A model generated the notes under the pieces. It had not been told where the DNA came from. It did not search any database and saw only the letters and a list, made by a program, of their open reading frames with translations. From Glycomyces sambucus (GTDB taxonomy: Bacteria; Actinomycetota; Actinomycetes; Mycobacteriales; Micromonosporaceae), in assembly GCF_900102815.1 (NCBI RefSeq), contig NZ_FNGF01000004.1:248001-312000 (forward strand): DNA of 64,000 bases, written 5' to 3'. Below, piece by piece: positions 51,173 to 59,800 of this stretch. The number at the start of each line of letters is the position of its first letter. Within the stretch, counting starts at the first letter, position 1. A program made the position numbers and the translations under genes.

Positions 51173-52279
51173 ATGATCGACGCCGACCGGTTGAAGAAGA
51201 ACTGGAGCCTGGTCGCCGCCCACGGCGATCAGGTCCCGCTGTACTTCTACTCGACCCTGTTCCTCACCCACCCCGAGACGCGCGACCTGTTCCCCATGAA
51301 CATGGCCGCGCAGCGCGACAAGCTCGTGAACGCGCTCGGGGCGGTGGTCAGCAATGTCGACACCATCGACGCGGTCGTCCCCACCCTCCAGGCGCTCGGC
51401 CGCGACCACCGCAAGTTCGGCGCGCTGCGCGGCCACTACCCGGCCGTCGGCGAAGCCCTCGTCGCCACCCTGGAGCACTTCAGCGGCCCCCACTGGACGC
51501 CCGCCATCGCCGCCGACTGGGTCGCGGCCTACGAACTCGTCGCCGCCACCATGGCCGACGCCGCCGACGCCGCCGCCCACTACACGCCCCCGTGGTGGGA
51601 CGCCGAGGTCATCGGCCACGAGCGCCGCGACCTGGAGACCGCCGTCATCACCCTCGCCCCGGGGACGCGGCTGGACTACCTTCCCGGCCAGTCGGTCTCG
51701 CTGTGCACGAGCCTGCGGCCGCGGGTGTGGCGCCAGTACTCCCCCGCGAACGCGCCCCGGCCCGACGGCACGATCGAACTCCACGTCCGCTCCATCGACG
51801 GCGGCGAGGTCTCGACCGCGCTGGTCTCCCTGCTCCGCGTCGGCGACACGCTCCGGGTCGGTCCCGCCACCGGCTCCGGGCTGACACTGCGCCCGGGCTC
51901 GGGCCCGGTCGCCCTCATCGCGGGCGGCACCGGCGTCGCCCCGCTCAAGGCCCTCGTCGAGCAGCTCGCCGCCGCCCCGCGGCCGACCAGCCTGTACTGG
52001 GGCACGCGCAGCCCCGCGGGCATGTACTGCGTCGACCAGCTCAACGCCCTCGCCGCCCGGTACGAGTGGCTCGAATTCGTCCCGTGCGTCGACGAGGACA
52101 TGTGGGGCTCCGGCGTCCGCATCGGCTCCCCGGCGGAGCTCGCGGTGTCCCACGGGCGCTGCATCGGCGCCGACATCTACCTGTGCGGACCCTTCGGGAT
52201 GGTGGAGTCGAGCAGGAAGATCCTGGTCGGCGCCGGCGTCCGGTCGGAGGCCATCTACTTCGAGCCCTCGGGCGCGTGA
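51173..52279 (+). CDS. Flavohemoprotein-like nitric oxide dioxygenase
   Basis: 368 residues, slightly shorter than typical Hmp (about 400). The globin domain (1-135) has proximal His79 in LGRDHRKFG and Gln at the E7 region (NMAAQRDKLV). The FAD domain has RQYSPANAPRPDG. The NAD(P) domain has IAGGTGVAPLKALVEQ and LCGPFGMVESS. Electrons pass from NAD(P)H through FAD to the heme. Gene order trHbN-flavohemoprotein with a four-base gap suggests both proteins act together, perhaps with this reductase also serving the small globin. Confidence 0.93.
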   Translation: MIDADRLKKNWSLVAAHGDQVPLYFYSTLFLTHPETRDLFPMNMAAQRDKLVNALGAVVSNVDTIDAVVPTLQALGRDHRKFGALRGHYPAVGEALVATLEHFSGPHWTPAIAADWVAAYELVAATMADAADAAAHYTPPWWDAEVIGHERRDLETAVITLAPGTRLDYLPGQSVSLCTSLRPRVWRQYSPANAPRPDGTIELHVRSIDGGEVSTALVSLLRVGDTLRVGPATGSGLTLRPGSGPVALIAGGTGVAPLKALVEQLAAAPRPTSLYWGTRSPAGMYCVDQLNALAARYEWLEFVPCVDEDMWGSGVRIGSPAELAVSHGRCIGADIYLCGPFGMVESSRKILVGAGVRSEAIYFEPSGA

Positions 52280-52295
52280 GAGAGGACGTTCCATC

Positions 52296-52901
52296 ATGTA
52301 CAACTACCGGTCACGCGATGTGAAAGTCACCGTCGGGCAGGTCAACAACGCCAGGTTCTCGATGACGAGCCTGACCCGGCGCGGATACCAGCCCGACGAG
52401 GTCCACCGCTTCCTGGAGCTCGTGGCCGACGAGCTCGCCAGCCGCGACCAGCGCGAGGCCGCCCTGCGGACCGACGCGGAGAAGCTGAAGGAGGCGCTGC
52501 GGTCCTGGCAGTCGCAGCAGAGCTCCCTCCGCTTGCAGGCCCCCGTCCCCGCGACCCCGACCTCGACGGCCGTCAACCTGGTCTCGCAGGCGCAGCAGCA
52601 GGCCGAGAGCTACGTCAACCAGGCGCAGCACTACTCCCGGCAGATCATCGCCCAGGCGCGGTCGCAGGCGTCGGAACTCATGCGCCAGACGCAGGAGCGC
52701 GCCAAGGACGAGGCGGACCGGGCCGTGGCCGAGTACCGCCGCGACAACGAGGGCCGGCGCGACCGCGAGGCCGAGGACCGCATCAGGCAGCTCGTGCGCG
52801 CCCGCAGCTTCCTGGAGGCCGTGGAGGTCGCCGAGGAGCAGCTGCGGCTGACCCGCCAGGGCCTCGAGCACGAGGTGGCGAAGCTCCAGCGGGAGGCGTG
52901 A
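52296..52901 (+). CDS. DivIVA domain-containing coiled-coil protein
   Basis: 201 residues. The DivIVA N-domain is seen in RFSMTSLTRRGYQPDEVHRF followed by LELVADELASRDQREAAL. Two coiled-coil stretches (about 40-75 and 95-200) are rich in Gln, Glu and Arg (LVSQAQQQAESYVNQAQHYS, QASELMRQTQERAKDEADRA). Unlike polar DivIVA/Wag31 it is short and lacks the classical membrane-binding Phe-Arg loop, so a specialised scaffold is likely. It starts 16 bases after the flavohemoprotein stop and precedes a strong terminator, so it belongs to the globin operon. Confidence 0.88.
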   Translation: MYNYRSRDVKVTVGQVNNARFSMTSLTRRGYQPDEVHRFLELVADELASRDQREAALRTDAEKLKEALRSWQSQQSSLRLQAPVPATPTSTAVNLVSQAQQQAESYVNQAQHYSRQIIAQARSQASELMRQTQERAKDEADRAVAEYRRDNEGRRDREAEDRIRQLVRARSFLEAVEVAEEQLRLTRQGLEHEVAKLQREA

Positions 52902-52923
52902 CCGCCCGCCCCGCAGACCTCCA

Positions 52924-52951
52924 CGCGCCCGCTCCGTCCGGAGCGGGCGCG
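52924..52951 (+). terminator. Hairpin terminator of the globin-DivIVA operon
   Basis: Perfect 12-bp stem CGCGCCCGCTCC (52924-52935) with 52940-52951, loop GTCC, followed by TTCTCGT, 23 bases after the DivIVA-like stop. Confidence 0.75.
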
Positions 52952-53004
52952 TTCTCGTGCGCCCGGCCCGCGGCGCGCGCCGGGAAAATAAGATCCGGGA
53001 GACC

Positions 53005-53031
53005 TGTCGATCCGGGCGGTCCGTGTTCGTA
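53005..53031 (+). promoter_or_regulatory. ECF42-type promoter of the DHFR-DGPF-sigma operon
   Basis: TGTCGA (53005-53010), the -35 element described for ECF42 sigma factors, is followed after 17 bp by CGTA (53028-53031) as a -10 element. It lies 50-75 bases before the first gene of an operon ending in an ECF42-type sigma gene, so autoregulation is likely. A separate TAAGAT (52989-52994) could be a vegetative -10 box. Confidence 0.65.
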
Positions 53032-53080
53032 GCAGTGGTGAGGCCGCCCATCGGGGGCGGCGCGGCAGAGGAGCACCATC

Positions 53081-53680
53081 ATGAGCACCACCTTCACCGT
53101 CGACTTCTTCAGCACCCTCGACGGCTACGGCATGGCGCACGGCTGGCCCGGGTACTGGGGCAAGGAGGGCCCCGAGCTCCTGGACGAGCTGGCGGGCAAG
53201 TTCGCGCAGGACCAGGTCCTCGTGTTCGGCGCCACGACGTTCCGGGAGTTCCGGGAGTTCGTGGTCGAGTACGACGAGCCGTACTACGAGCGCCTGAACG
53301 AGCTGCCGAAGCTCGTCTTCTCCTCCACGCTCGAGGAGCCGCTGGGCTGGCGGAACTCGACGCTGCTCACCGAGGACGCCGTGGCCGCGGTCGAGCGCCT
53401 GAAGGCCACCACCGACGTCCCGATGCGCTCGCACGGCAGCATCGCGCTCAACCGGGCGCTGCTCGCGGCCGGGCTCGTCGACCGCATCGAGGTCACCGTG
53501 TTCCCGGTGATCGCCGGCCGCGCCGGCGACGCGGCGCTCTTCCACGGCGGCGCCGAGTTCGACCTGGACCTGGTCGAGTCCACCGTCCTCGACGGGCGCA
53601 CTCACAAGCTCGTGTACATTCCGCACCTCCACGGCGAGGTCCCCGAGGGCGTCGGGCCCAAGCGCCGCGACGCGAAGTAA
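53081..53680 (+). CDS. Dihydrofolate reductase family protein (RibD C-terminal-like)
   Basis: 199 residues, preceded by GAGGAG. STTFTVDFFSTLDGYGMAHG is the usual opening of RibD_C/DHFR-like proteins; VLVFGATTFREFREFVVEYD and SHGSIALNRALLAAGLVDRI, EVTVFPVIAGRAGDAALF complete the NADPH-binding fold. True folate reductase activity is unlikely; many actinobacterial paralogues have no known substrate. It is first gene of the ECF42 operon, 13 bases before the DGPF gene. Confidence 0.88.
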   Translation: MSTTFTVDFFSTLDGYGMAHGWPGYWGKEGPELLDELAGKFAQDQVLVFGATTFREFREFVVEYDEPYYERLNELPKLVFSSTLEEPLGWRNSTLLTEDAVAAVERLKATTDVPMRSHGSIALNRALLAAGLVDRIEVTVFPVIAGRAGDAALFHGGAEFDLDLVESTVLDGRTHKLVYIPHLHGEVPEGVGPKRRDAK

Positions 53681-53693
53681 AGGAGCGATCGAC

Positions 53694-54023
53694 ATGCAAT
53701 ACCTGGTCAACGTCATCGACCACCGCAGCAACTCCGGCACCGACGAGGAGATGGTCGCGATCGACGCGTTCAACGACCGGCTCCGCGCCGGCGGCCACTG
53801 GGTCTTCGCGGGCGGCCTCGCCGACCCGACCGCCTCCACTGTGGTCGACGGCCGCGGCGAGTCCCCGGTCCTCACCGACGGGCCGTTCGCCGAGACGAAG
53901 GAGTGGGCCGCGGGCCTCTGGATCATCGAGGCGCCCGACCTCGACGCGGCGCTCGCGCTCATGACCGAGGGCTCCAAGGCGTGCAACCGCCGCCTCGAAG
54001 TGCGCCCCCTCTACGCGGGATGA
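53694..54023 (+). CDS. YCII-related (DGPF) domain protein
   Basis: 109 residues, with AAAGGAG upstream. The YCII-like ferredoxin fold contains the name-giving motif in VLTDGPFAETKEWAAGLWII and ends EVRPLYAG. DGPF proteins are the regular genomic partners of ECF42 sigma factors and their targets; the molecular function is unknown. The stop overlaps the sigma gene (ATGA). Confidence 0.92.
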   Translation: MQYLVNVIDHRSNSGTDEEMVAIDAFNDRLRAGGHWVFAGGLADPTASTVVDGRGESPVLTDGPFAETKEWAAGLWIIEAPDLDAALALMTEGSKACNRRLEVRPLYAG

Positions 54024-55237
54024 GCGACGCCCGAGAGGCCCTGACCCGCGCCCACCGCGAGGAGTGGGCGCGGGTGGTGGCGACGCTCGCGAAGCGGTTC
54101 GGGCACCTCGGCACCGCCGAGGACGCGGCCGCCGAGGCGTTCGCGACCGCCGCCGAGCGCTGGCCCGAGGACGGCGTCCCGCCCAACCCGGGCGCGTGGC
54201 TCACCACGACCGCCACCCGCAAGGCCATCGACCAGATCCGCCGCGACAGCAAACGCGACGGCAAGCACCGGGAGGCCCGCCTCGTGAGCAGCGCCCCTGC
54301 CGAACCGCTCGGCGCCGTCGACGACGACCGGCTGCGGCTGATATTCATCTGCTGCCACCCCGCGCTCGCGATGGAGGCGCGCGTGGCGCTAACGCTGCGG
54401 ATGGTCGGCGGCCTCGCCGTCCCGGAGATCGCCCGCGCGTTCCTGGTGCAGGACACGGCGATGAGCGCCCGCATCACCCGAGCGAAGGCCAAGATCGCGG
54501 CGGCCCGGATCCCCTACCGGATCCCGTCGGCCGCGGACCTGCCCGAACGGGTCTCCGGGGTCCTCGCGGTCCTGTACCTCGTCTTCAACGAGGGGTACCT
54601 CGCCACCGGGCCCGGCACGGCGCCCGTGCGCGACGACCTGGCCGCCGAGGCGATCCGGCTCGCACGCCTGCTCCACGAGCTGCTGCCGGACGACGGCGAG
54701 GCGACCGGGATGCTCGCGCTCATGCTCCTCACCGACGCGCGCCGCGCCGCCCGCGTGTCCGCCTCGGGCGGGCTGGTGCCCCTGGACGAGCAGGACCGGA
54801 GCCGCTGGGACGCCGCCCGCATCGCCGAGGGTCACGCGCTCGTGCGCGAGCGCCTGGCCTCCGGGGAGGCACCGGGCCGGTACCAGCTCCTCGCGGCCGT
54901 CAACGCCGTCCACACCGACGGCGACGCGACCGACTGGACGCAGGTGGTCGCCCTCTACGACCAGCTCGTCCGCCTCGACGGCTCGCCGGTCGTGCGGCTC
55001 AACCGCGCCGTCGCGGTCGGCGAGTGCGACGGGCCGCACGTCGGCCTGGCCCTGGTGGACGCCCTCGAACCGGACCTCGCGGGCTACCACGGGTTCCACG
55101 CCGCCCGCGCGAACCTGCTGCGGCGCCTCGGCCGCACCGCGGAGGCGCGCGACGCCTACGACGCCGCGATCGCGCTCGCGGGCAACACCGCCGAGACCGC
55201 GTTCCTCCAGCGGCGGCGCGACGGCCTCCAGGGCTGA
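54020..55237 (+). CDS. ECF42-type RNA polymerase sigma factor with C-terminal TPR-like extension
   Basis: 405 residues, about twice a normal ECF factor. Sigma regions 2 and 4 occupy residues 1-180: RVVATLAKRFGHLGTAEDAA, NPGAWLTTTATRKAIDQIRR, then MVGGLAVPEIARAFLVQDTA. The conserved VLAVLYLVFNEGYLATGPGT begins a DUF6596/TPR-like C-terminal domain. ECF42 factors have no anti-sigma factor; the extension is thought to control activity. Co-operonic DGPF gene and a TGTCGA promoter upstream fit the group exactly. Confidence 0.93.
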   Translation: MSDAREALTRAHREEWARVVATLAKRFGHLGTAEDAAAEAFATAAERWPEDGVPPNPGAWLTTTATRKAIDQIRRDSKRDGKHREARLVSSAPAEPLGAVDDDRLRLIFICCHPALAMEARVALTLRMVGGLAVPEIARAFLVQDTAMSARITRAKAKIAAARIPYRIPSAADLPERVSGVLAVLYLVFNEGYLATGPGTAPVRDDLAAEAIRLARLLHELLPDDGEATGMLALMLLTDARRAARVSASGGLVPLDEQDRSRWDAARIAEGHALVRERLASGEAPGRYQLLAAVNAVHTDGDATDWTQVVALYDQLVRLDGSPVVRLNRAVAVGECDGPHVGLALVDALEPDLAGYHGFHAARANLLRRLGRTAEARDAYDAAIALAGNTAETAFLQRRRDGLQG

Positions 55238-55285
55238 GACGGACCTGGACGCGTGTGGCGCTCGCGGCGTGTGAGGATGGCGGGC

Positions 55286-56008
55286 ATGGCATCCGAACCC
55301 GAGACCACCGCGGCGACCACGGACTACGACGCGTTCGCCGAGGCGTACGCCGCCGATACCGAGTCGAACCTCATCAACGCCCACTACACCCTGCCCGCGG
55401 TCTTGGACCTGGCCGGCGACGTGGCCGGGCGGCGCGTCCTGGACGTCGGCTGCGGCCCCGGTCCCCTCTTCGCGTCGCTGCGGGAGCGGGGCGCGGAGGT
55501 CACCGGCGTCGAGCCGAGCGCGAAGATGCTCGAACTCGCGCGGGGGCGCCTCGGCGACGACGCGCTGCTCCTGCAAGGGGACCTCAACGACCCGCTGCCG
55601 TTCGCCGACGGCGCGTTCGACCTCGCCGTGGCCTCCCTGGTCCTGCACTACCTGGAGGACTGGTCGGGGCCGCTCGCCGAGCTGAAGCGCGTCCTGGTGC
55701 CGGGCGGGCGGCTCGTGGTGGCGGTCAACCACCCCTTCGTCTACAAGGTCATCCACCCCGAGGGGAACTACTTCACCGTCCACGAGTACGCCGAGGAGTA
55801 CACCTTCGGCGACCAGACCGCGGTCCTGTCGCACTGGCACCGGCCGCTGCACGCGGTGATGAACGAGTTCACCGACGCGGGGTTCCGGATCGCGGTCGTC
55901 GGCGAGCCGCACCCGACCCCCGACGCGCACGAGAAGTTCCCCGAGCAGGTCAAGCAGCCCGACTCGGCGTTCCTGTGCTTCCTGTTCCTGGTCCTGGAGA
56001 AGCCCTGA
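55286..56008 (+). CDS. Class I SAM-dependent methyltransferase
   Basis: 240 residues from ATG 55286 (GAGG nine bases upstream); ATG 55277 is possible. Motif I is VLDVGCGPGPLFASLRERGA, with the acidic residue in VTGVEPSAKMLELARG, motif II/III region AFDLAVASLVLHYLEDW and post-motif VLVPGGRLVVAVNHPF. A methyltransf_11-type enzyme of unknown substrate, resembling small-molecule methylases. It follows the ECF42 gene by 48 bp and could be read through from it. Confidence 0.93.
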   Translation: MASEPETTAATTDYDAFAEAYAADTESNLINAHYTLPAVLDLAGDVAGRRVLDVGCGPGPLFASLRERGAEVTGVEPSAKMLELARGRLGDDALLLQGDLNDPLPFADGAFDLAVASLVLHYLEDWSGPLAELKRVLVPGGRLVVAVNHPFVYKVIHPEGNYFTVHEYAEEYTFGDQTAVLSHWHRPLHAVMNEFTDAGFRIAVVGEPHPTPDAHEKFPEQVKQPDSAFLCFLFLVLEKP

Positions 56009-56017
56009 GCGCGTTCG

Positions 56018-56446
56018 CTAGTGCGTGCGGTGGGGCAGGAGCGCGATGACGCGCGCCAGGTCGGCGCGGCGGGCGGGCCAGGTCGGGGCGGGAACGTGGG
56101 AGCCGTCGGGCAGCACCCGCATGACCGACCGCCCGTCGAAGTACAGCCGCTCCCCCGCGGGCGCGCCGAGGACGCGGTCCCTGAACCCGGGGAGGTTGAC
56201 CAGGCGGAGTTCGGACGCCGCCGGGTCGAACAGCATGAACGGGCGCGCGAGCTGCGCGATGCCCGTGGCGATGAAGATCGCCCCGGAGACCACGAAGCCG
56301 TACCCGCCGTAGTTGTCGAGGCCGAAGGCGAGGACCACCCCGCCGGAGACCACCAGCGCGCCGCAGAGCGCGACCAGTGTCGAGCCGAACCACTTGCGGC
56401 GCACCACGACGACGTGCGGTCCCGGCCGTGCTGGTCCCGGCTGCAT
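56018..56446 (-). CDS. Small membrane protein of unknown function
   Basis: 142 residues from ATG 56446, with GAGGAGG six bases upstream. A basic N-terminus (HVVVVRRKWFGSTL) leads two membrane helices (LVALCGALVVSGGVVLAFGL and YGFVVSGAIFIATGIAQLAR), then a soluble roughly 65-residue tail with LRLVNLPGFRDRVLGAPAGE and ending LPHRTH. The layout looks like a membrane-anchored PH-like domain. It is convergent with the methyltransferase (nine bases between stops) and divergent from the metal ATPase. Confidence 0.78.
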   Translation of the reverse strand: MQPGPARPGPHVVVVRRKWFGSTLVALCGALVVSGGVVLAFGLDNYGGYGFVVSGAIFIATGIAQLARPFMLFDPAASELRLVNLPGFRDRVLGAPAGERLYFDGRSVMRVLPDGSHVPAPTWPARRADLARVIALLPHRTH

Positions 56447-56611
56447 GCGGCGCCTCCTCGGTTCGGGCGGCCTTCGCGTCCGCCGCCCCGACCCTAGCGG
56501 AGCCGTGCGCGGCCGCGGGTGCGCCGCGGACCGATCGCGGCGAACCCGCACCCGGGCGCGGGCCTTCACGCATCATTCGGATATCACCCCCGGCATCGAG
56601 GAAGTGCGGAC

Positions 56612-58963
56612 ATGGACCACGCGCGGCACGGATCGCACGAGCACGCCTCCCACGGCGAGGCCCCGGAACACGAGGGGGCGGGCCACGGCCCGCACACCGG
56701 GCACTCAGGGGGTCCTGGTCACTCAGGGCACGGCGACCACGTCGCGCGGTTCCGGCGCCTGTTCTGGATCATGCTGGTGCTGTCCGTACCGGTCACGGCC
56801 GCCTCGGGGATGTTCGCGATGCTCCTCGGCTACGAGCTCCCGGACGCCGCATGGATCACGTGGGTCTCGCCGGTCCTGGGCACCGTCATGTACGTCTGGG
56901 GCGGCGCGCCCTTCCTGACCGGGGCCGTGTCGGAGCTGCGGGCGCGCAAGCCCGGGATGATGCTCCTCATCGGACTCGCCATCACCGTCGCATTCGCGTC
57001 GTCCTGGGGCGCGACCCTCGGCCTGCTCCACCACGAGCTCGACTTCTGGTGGGAGCTGGCGCTCCTCATCGCCATCATGCTCCTGGGCCACTGGCTGGAG
57101 ATGCGCTCGCTCGCGCAGACCACCTCCGCGCTCGACTCCCTCGCCGCGCTCCTGCCCGACGAGGCCGAGCGCGTGGAGGACGGCCGGATCGTCGCCGTCG
57201 CCCCCGCCGACCTGCGCGTGGGCGACATCGTGGTGGTGCGCCCCGGCGGCAGCGTGCCCGCCGACGGCCGCGTGACCGCCGGACGCGCCGAGATGGACGA
57301 GTCGATGGTCACCGGCGAGTCCCGCACCGTCCCCCGCGGCGAGGGCGAGCAGGTCACGGCCGGGACCGTCGCCACCGACTCCGGCCTGCGCGTCGAGGTC
57401 ACCGCCACCGGCGACGACACCGCGCTCGCGGGCATCCAGCGCCTGGTCGCGGAGGCCCAGAACTCCTCGTCGCGGGCGCAGCGCCTCGCCGACACCGCGG
57501 CCGGATGGCTGTTCTGGTTCGCGCTCGGCGCCGCCGCGGTCACGGCGGCCGTGTGGGCGCTGGCCGGGGAGCCCGATGCGGGCGTGGTCCGCACCATCAC
57601 CGTCCTCGTCATCGCCTGCCCGCACGCGCTCGGACTGGCGATCCCGCTGGTCGTGTCGATCGCAACCGAGCGGGCCGCGCGCGGCGGGGTGCTCGTCAAG
57701 GACCGCCTCGCCCTGGAGTCGATGCGCACGGTCGACACCGTCCTGTTCGACAAGACCGGCACGCTCACCAAGGGCGAGCCGGTCGTGGCGGCCGTGGAAC
57801 CGGCCGCCGGGCTCGGCGCCGACGAGGTGCTGGCGCTCGCCGCCGCCGCGGAGTCCGACAGCGAGCACCCGCTCGCGAAGGCCATCGTGCGGGCCGCCGC
57901 CGAACGCGGCCTGGAGGTCCCGACCGCCACCGGGTTCGCCTCGGCGCCCGCGGTCGGTGTGACGGCGACCGTGGACGGCCGCGAGGTCCGCGTCGGCGGC
58001 CCCCGGCTCCTCGACGACGCCGCGGCCCGGGAGCTGGCGGTCGCCGAGGAGTGGCGCGGGCGCGGCGCGATCATCCTGCACGTGCTGCGCGACGGCGAGG
58101 TCGTCGGCGCGGTCGCACTCGCCGACGAGGTCCGCCCGGAGTCCCGGCAGGCCGTCGACGCCCTGCACGGACTCGGGATCGCGGTCGTCATGATCACCGG
58201 CGACGCCGAGGCCGTGGCCGCCTCGGTCGCGGCCGACCTCGGCGTGGACCGGTACTTCGCGGGCGTGCGCCCCGAGGACAAGTCCGCGAAGGTGCAGGCG
58301 CTGCAAGCGGAGGGGCGCAAGGTCGCGATGGTCGGCGACGGCGTCAACGACGCCCCGGCGCTCGCGGCGGCCGACGTCGGGATCGCGATCGGTGCGGGCA
58401 CCGACGTCGCCATCGCCGCGGCCGGGGTCATCCTCGCCGGCGACGACCCGCGGTCGGTCCTGTCGGTGATCGAGCTGTCCCGCTCGGCCTACCGGAAGAT
58501 GCGGCAGAACCTGTGGTGGGCGGCCGGGTACAACCTCATATCGGTCCCGCTCGCGGCCGGGGTGCTCGCCCCGGTCGGGTTCGTGCTGCCGATGTCGGTG
58601 GGGGCGATCCTCATGTCGCTGTCCACGATCGTGGTGGCCCTGAACGCGCAGCTGCTGCGCCGCCTAGACCTGCGGCCCGAGGCGAGCGTGGCGGCCGTCC
58701 TGGACCGGTTATCGCCCGCCACCTGGGAATTCGTGCTTCCCCGGGCGAGATCCGCAGCGCTGCAAGGAATTTCACTACGCAGGTGTCGTACGCATGTGGA
58801 AACCTGTGTCCGTTCGGGTATCCCGTCCCGGAGTTCGAGTACGGCCCGCATCGCGGCCGTGCCGGAAGAGAGGAGCACGACCCCTTGGCGCACATGCGAA
58901 CCACGACCGGAACCACCGCCACCTGGATCCGGTTCTCCAACCGCGGCGGCCGCGTCGAGATGA
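56612..58963 (+). CDS. P1B-type heavy-metal ATPase with CPH motif (copper-type, CopB-like)
   Basis: 783 residues. The N-terminus is strikingly His-rich (HGSHEHASHGEAPEHEGAGH, about 15 His in 45 residues) and probably binds Cu. The transmembrane metal site is C336-P-H in VLVIACPHALGLAIPLV, marking the P1B-3 group. The phosphorylated Asp380 is in FDKTGTLTKGEP, SEHPLAKA is the HP motif and VGDGVNDAPALAAADVGIAI the hinge. Homology ends near residue 700 (LLRRLDLRPE); the last roughly 80 residues (from the TTA codon at 58709 on) look like non-coding sequence read through, and overlap the next gene by 70 bp. A lost stop or frameshift is likely. Confidence 0.92.
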   Translation: MDHARHGSHEHASHGEAPEHEGAGHGPHTGHSGGPGHSGHGDHVARFRRLFWIMLVLSVPVTAASGMFAMLLGYELPDAAWITWVSPVLGTVMYVWGGAPFLTGAVSELRARKPGMMLLIGLAITVAFASSWGATLGLLHHELDFWWELALLIAIMLLGHWLEMRSLAQTTSALDSLAALLPDEAERVEDGRIVAVAPADLRVGDIVVVRPGGSVPADGRVTAGRAEMDESMVTGESRTVPRGEGEQVTAGTVATDSGLRVEVTATGDDTALAGIQRLVAEAQNSSSRAQRLADTAAGWLFWFALGAAAVTAAVWALAGEPDAGVVRTITVLVIACPHALGLAIPLVVSIATERAARGGVLVKDRLALESMRTVDTVLFDKTGTLTKGEPVVAAVEPAAGLGADEVLALAAAAESDSEHPLAKAIVRAAAERGLEVPTATGFASAPAVGVTATVDGREVRVGGPRLLDDAAARELAVAEEWRGRGAIILHVLRDGEVVGAVALADEVRPESRQAVDALHGLGIAVVMITGDAEAVAASVAADLGVDRYFAGVRPEDKSAKVQALQAEGRKVAMVGDGVNDAPALAAADVGIAIGAGTDVAIAAAGVILAGDDPRSVLSVIELSRSAYRKMRQNLWWAAGYNLISVPLAAGVLAPVGFVLPMSVGAILMSLSTIVVALNAQLLRRLDLRPEASVAAVLDRLSPATWEFVLPRARSAALQGISLRRCRTHVETCVRSGIPSRSSSTARIAAVPEERSTTPWRTCEPRPEPPPPGSGSPTAAAASR

Positions 58964-59406
58964 ACACCGCCCTCGCCTGCGCCCAGCTCGCCGAGGCGGT
59001 CAGGGCCGGGTTCGAGGTCCGCGTCGAGGGCGACCGGCGCCTCGTGGTCGAGCGGGCCGGGTTCCCCGACCGGGTCACGTTCACACCCGCACAGGTCGCC
59101 GACGCGCCCGCGGCGTGGCAGTGGGGTCTCCTCGAACGGCTGGCGGCCACCGGCGGGCTCGCCGCGGGGTACGACCGGGGCGGCCGGGTGCGCATCCGCG
59201 CGGGCGGACGGCTCCTGGACCGCGCGGCCTCCGCGGTCGCGGTGGACCGCGGCTGGGTCGACGTCGCGGACGGCGCCGCCGCCCTGACGTGGATCGGCCG
59301 CCGCATGCTCGACCACTACCGGGGGTCCCGGGAGACCCGCACCCTGACTTTCGACAGGGGCAGGTCCGAACTTTCGGCAGGTGCGCCGGTCCCGGCCGGT
59401 ACGTAG
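58894..59406 (+). CDS. Hypothetical protein
   Basis: 170 residues from ATG 58894; TTG 58885, nine bases after AGGAG, is a plausible real start adding three residues. No family is recognised. The sequence is soluble, mixed alpha/beta, with RFSNRGGRVEMNTALACAQL, FEVRVEGDRRLVVERAGFPD and a closing VDVADGAAALTWIGRRMLDH. It overlaps the 3' end of the copper ATPase frame by 70 bp in another frame. Codon bias supports it being coding. Confidence 0.62.
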   Translation: MRTTTGTTATWIRFSNRGGRVEMNTALACAQLAEAVRAGFEVRVEGDRRLVVERAGFPDRVTFTPAQVADAPAAWQWGLLERLAATGGLAAGYDRGGRVRIRAGGRLLDRAASAVAVDRGWVDVADGAAALTWIGRRMLDHYRGSRETRTLTFDRGRSELSAGAPVPAGT

Positions 59407-59440
59407 CCTTCTGCGGGAGCCGCGAGAACGGAGGCCCGCA

Positions 59441-59800
59441 ATGCGAACCACGAGAACGACACTGAAAGCCGACAGCGTCCGAGCGTCGGCACTGGAAACC
59501 GACACGATCCGAGCAGCGCGCCCGGGCCCGCCCAGGGCCCGGGCGTTCCTGCTCCTGGCGGGAGTCGGCCTCTGCATCTTCTGCGGACTCATCGCCCGGA
59601 GGCGGGCGTCGGGCCGGCCGGTCGACGGTCCAGCGGGAGCGGACGGCGGCGCCGTTCGGCTCCTCGGGCAACCGGGAACGGTCGCCCATCGGCTCGCTGC
59701 GGTGCGGTTCGAGGTCCACCGCTCCGTCTCGGCCCACCGGTCGCGGGCGCCACGCCCATCGGTTCGGGTCAGGGGTCGAGGCCGCTGGCGCGGAGGGTGA
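59441..59800 (+). CDS. Possible small single-pass membrane protein
   Basis: 119 residues from ATG 59441, GGAGG six bases upstream. A short polar N-terminus (MRTTRTTLKADSVRASALET) precedes one hydrophobic helix (ARAFLLLAGVGLCIFCGLIA) and a basic tail. The final 32 bp overlap the convergent AlkB gene, and the Arg/Gly-rich end is poor-quality coding sequence, so the true extent is uncertain. No family recognised. Confidence 0.42.
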   Translation: MRTTRTTLKADSVRASALETDTIRAARPGPPRARAFLLLAGVGLCIFCGLIARRRASGRPVDGPAGADGGAVRLLGQPGTVAHRLAAVRFEVHRSVSAHRSRAPRPSVRVRGRGRWRGG

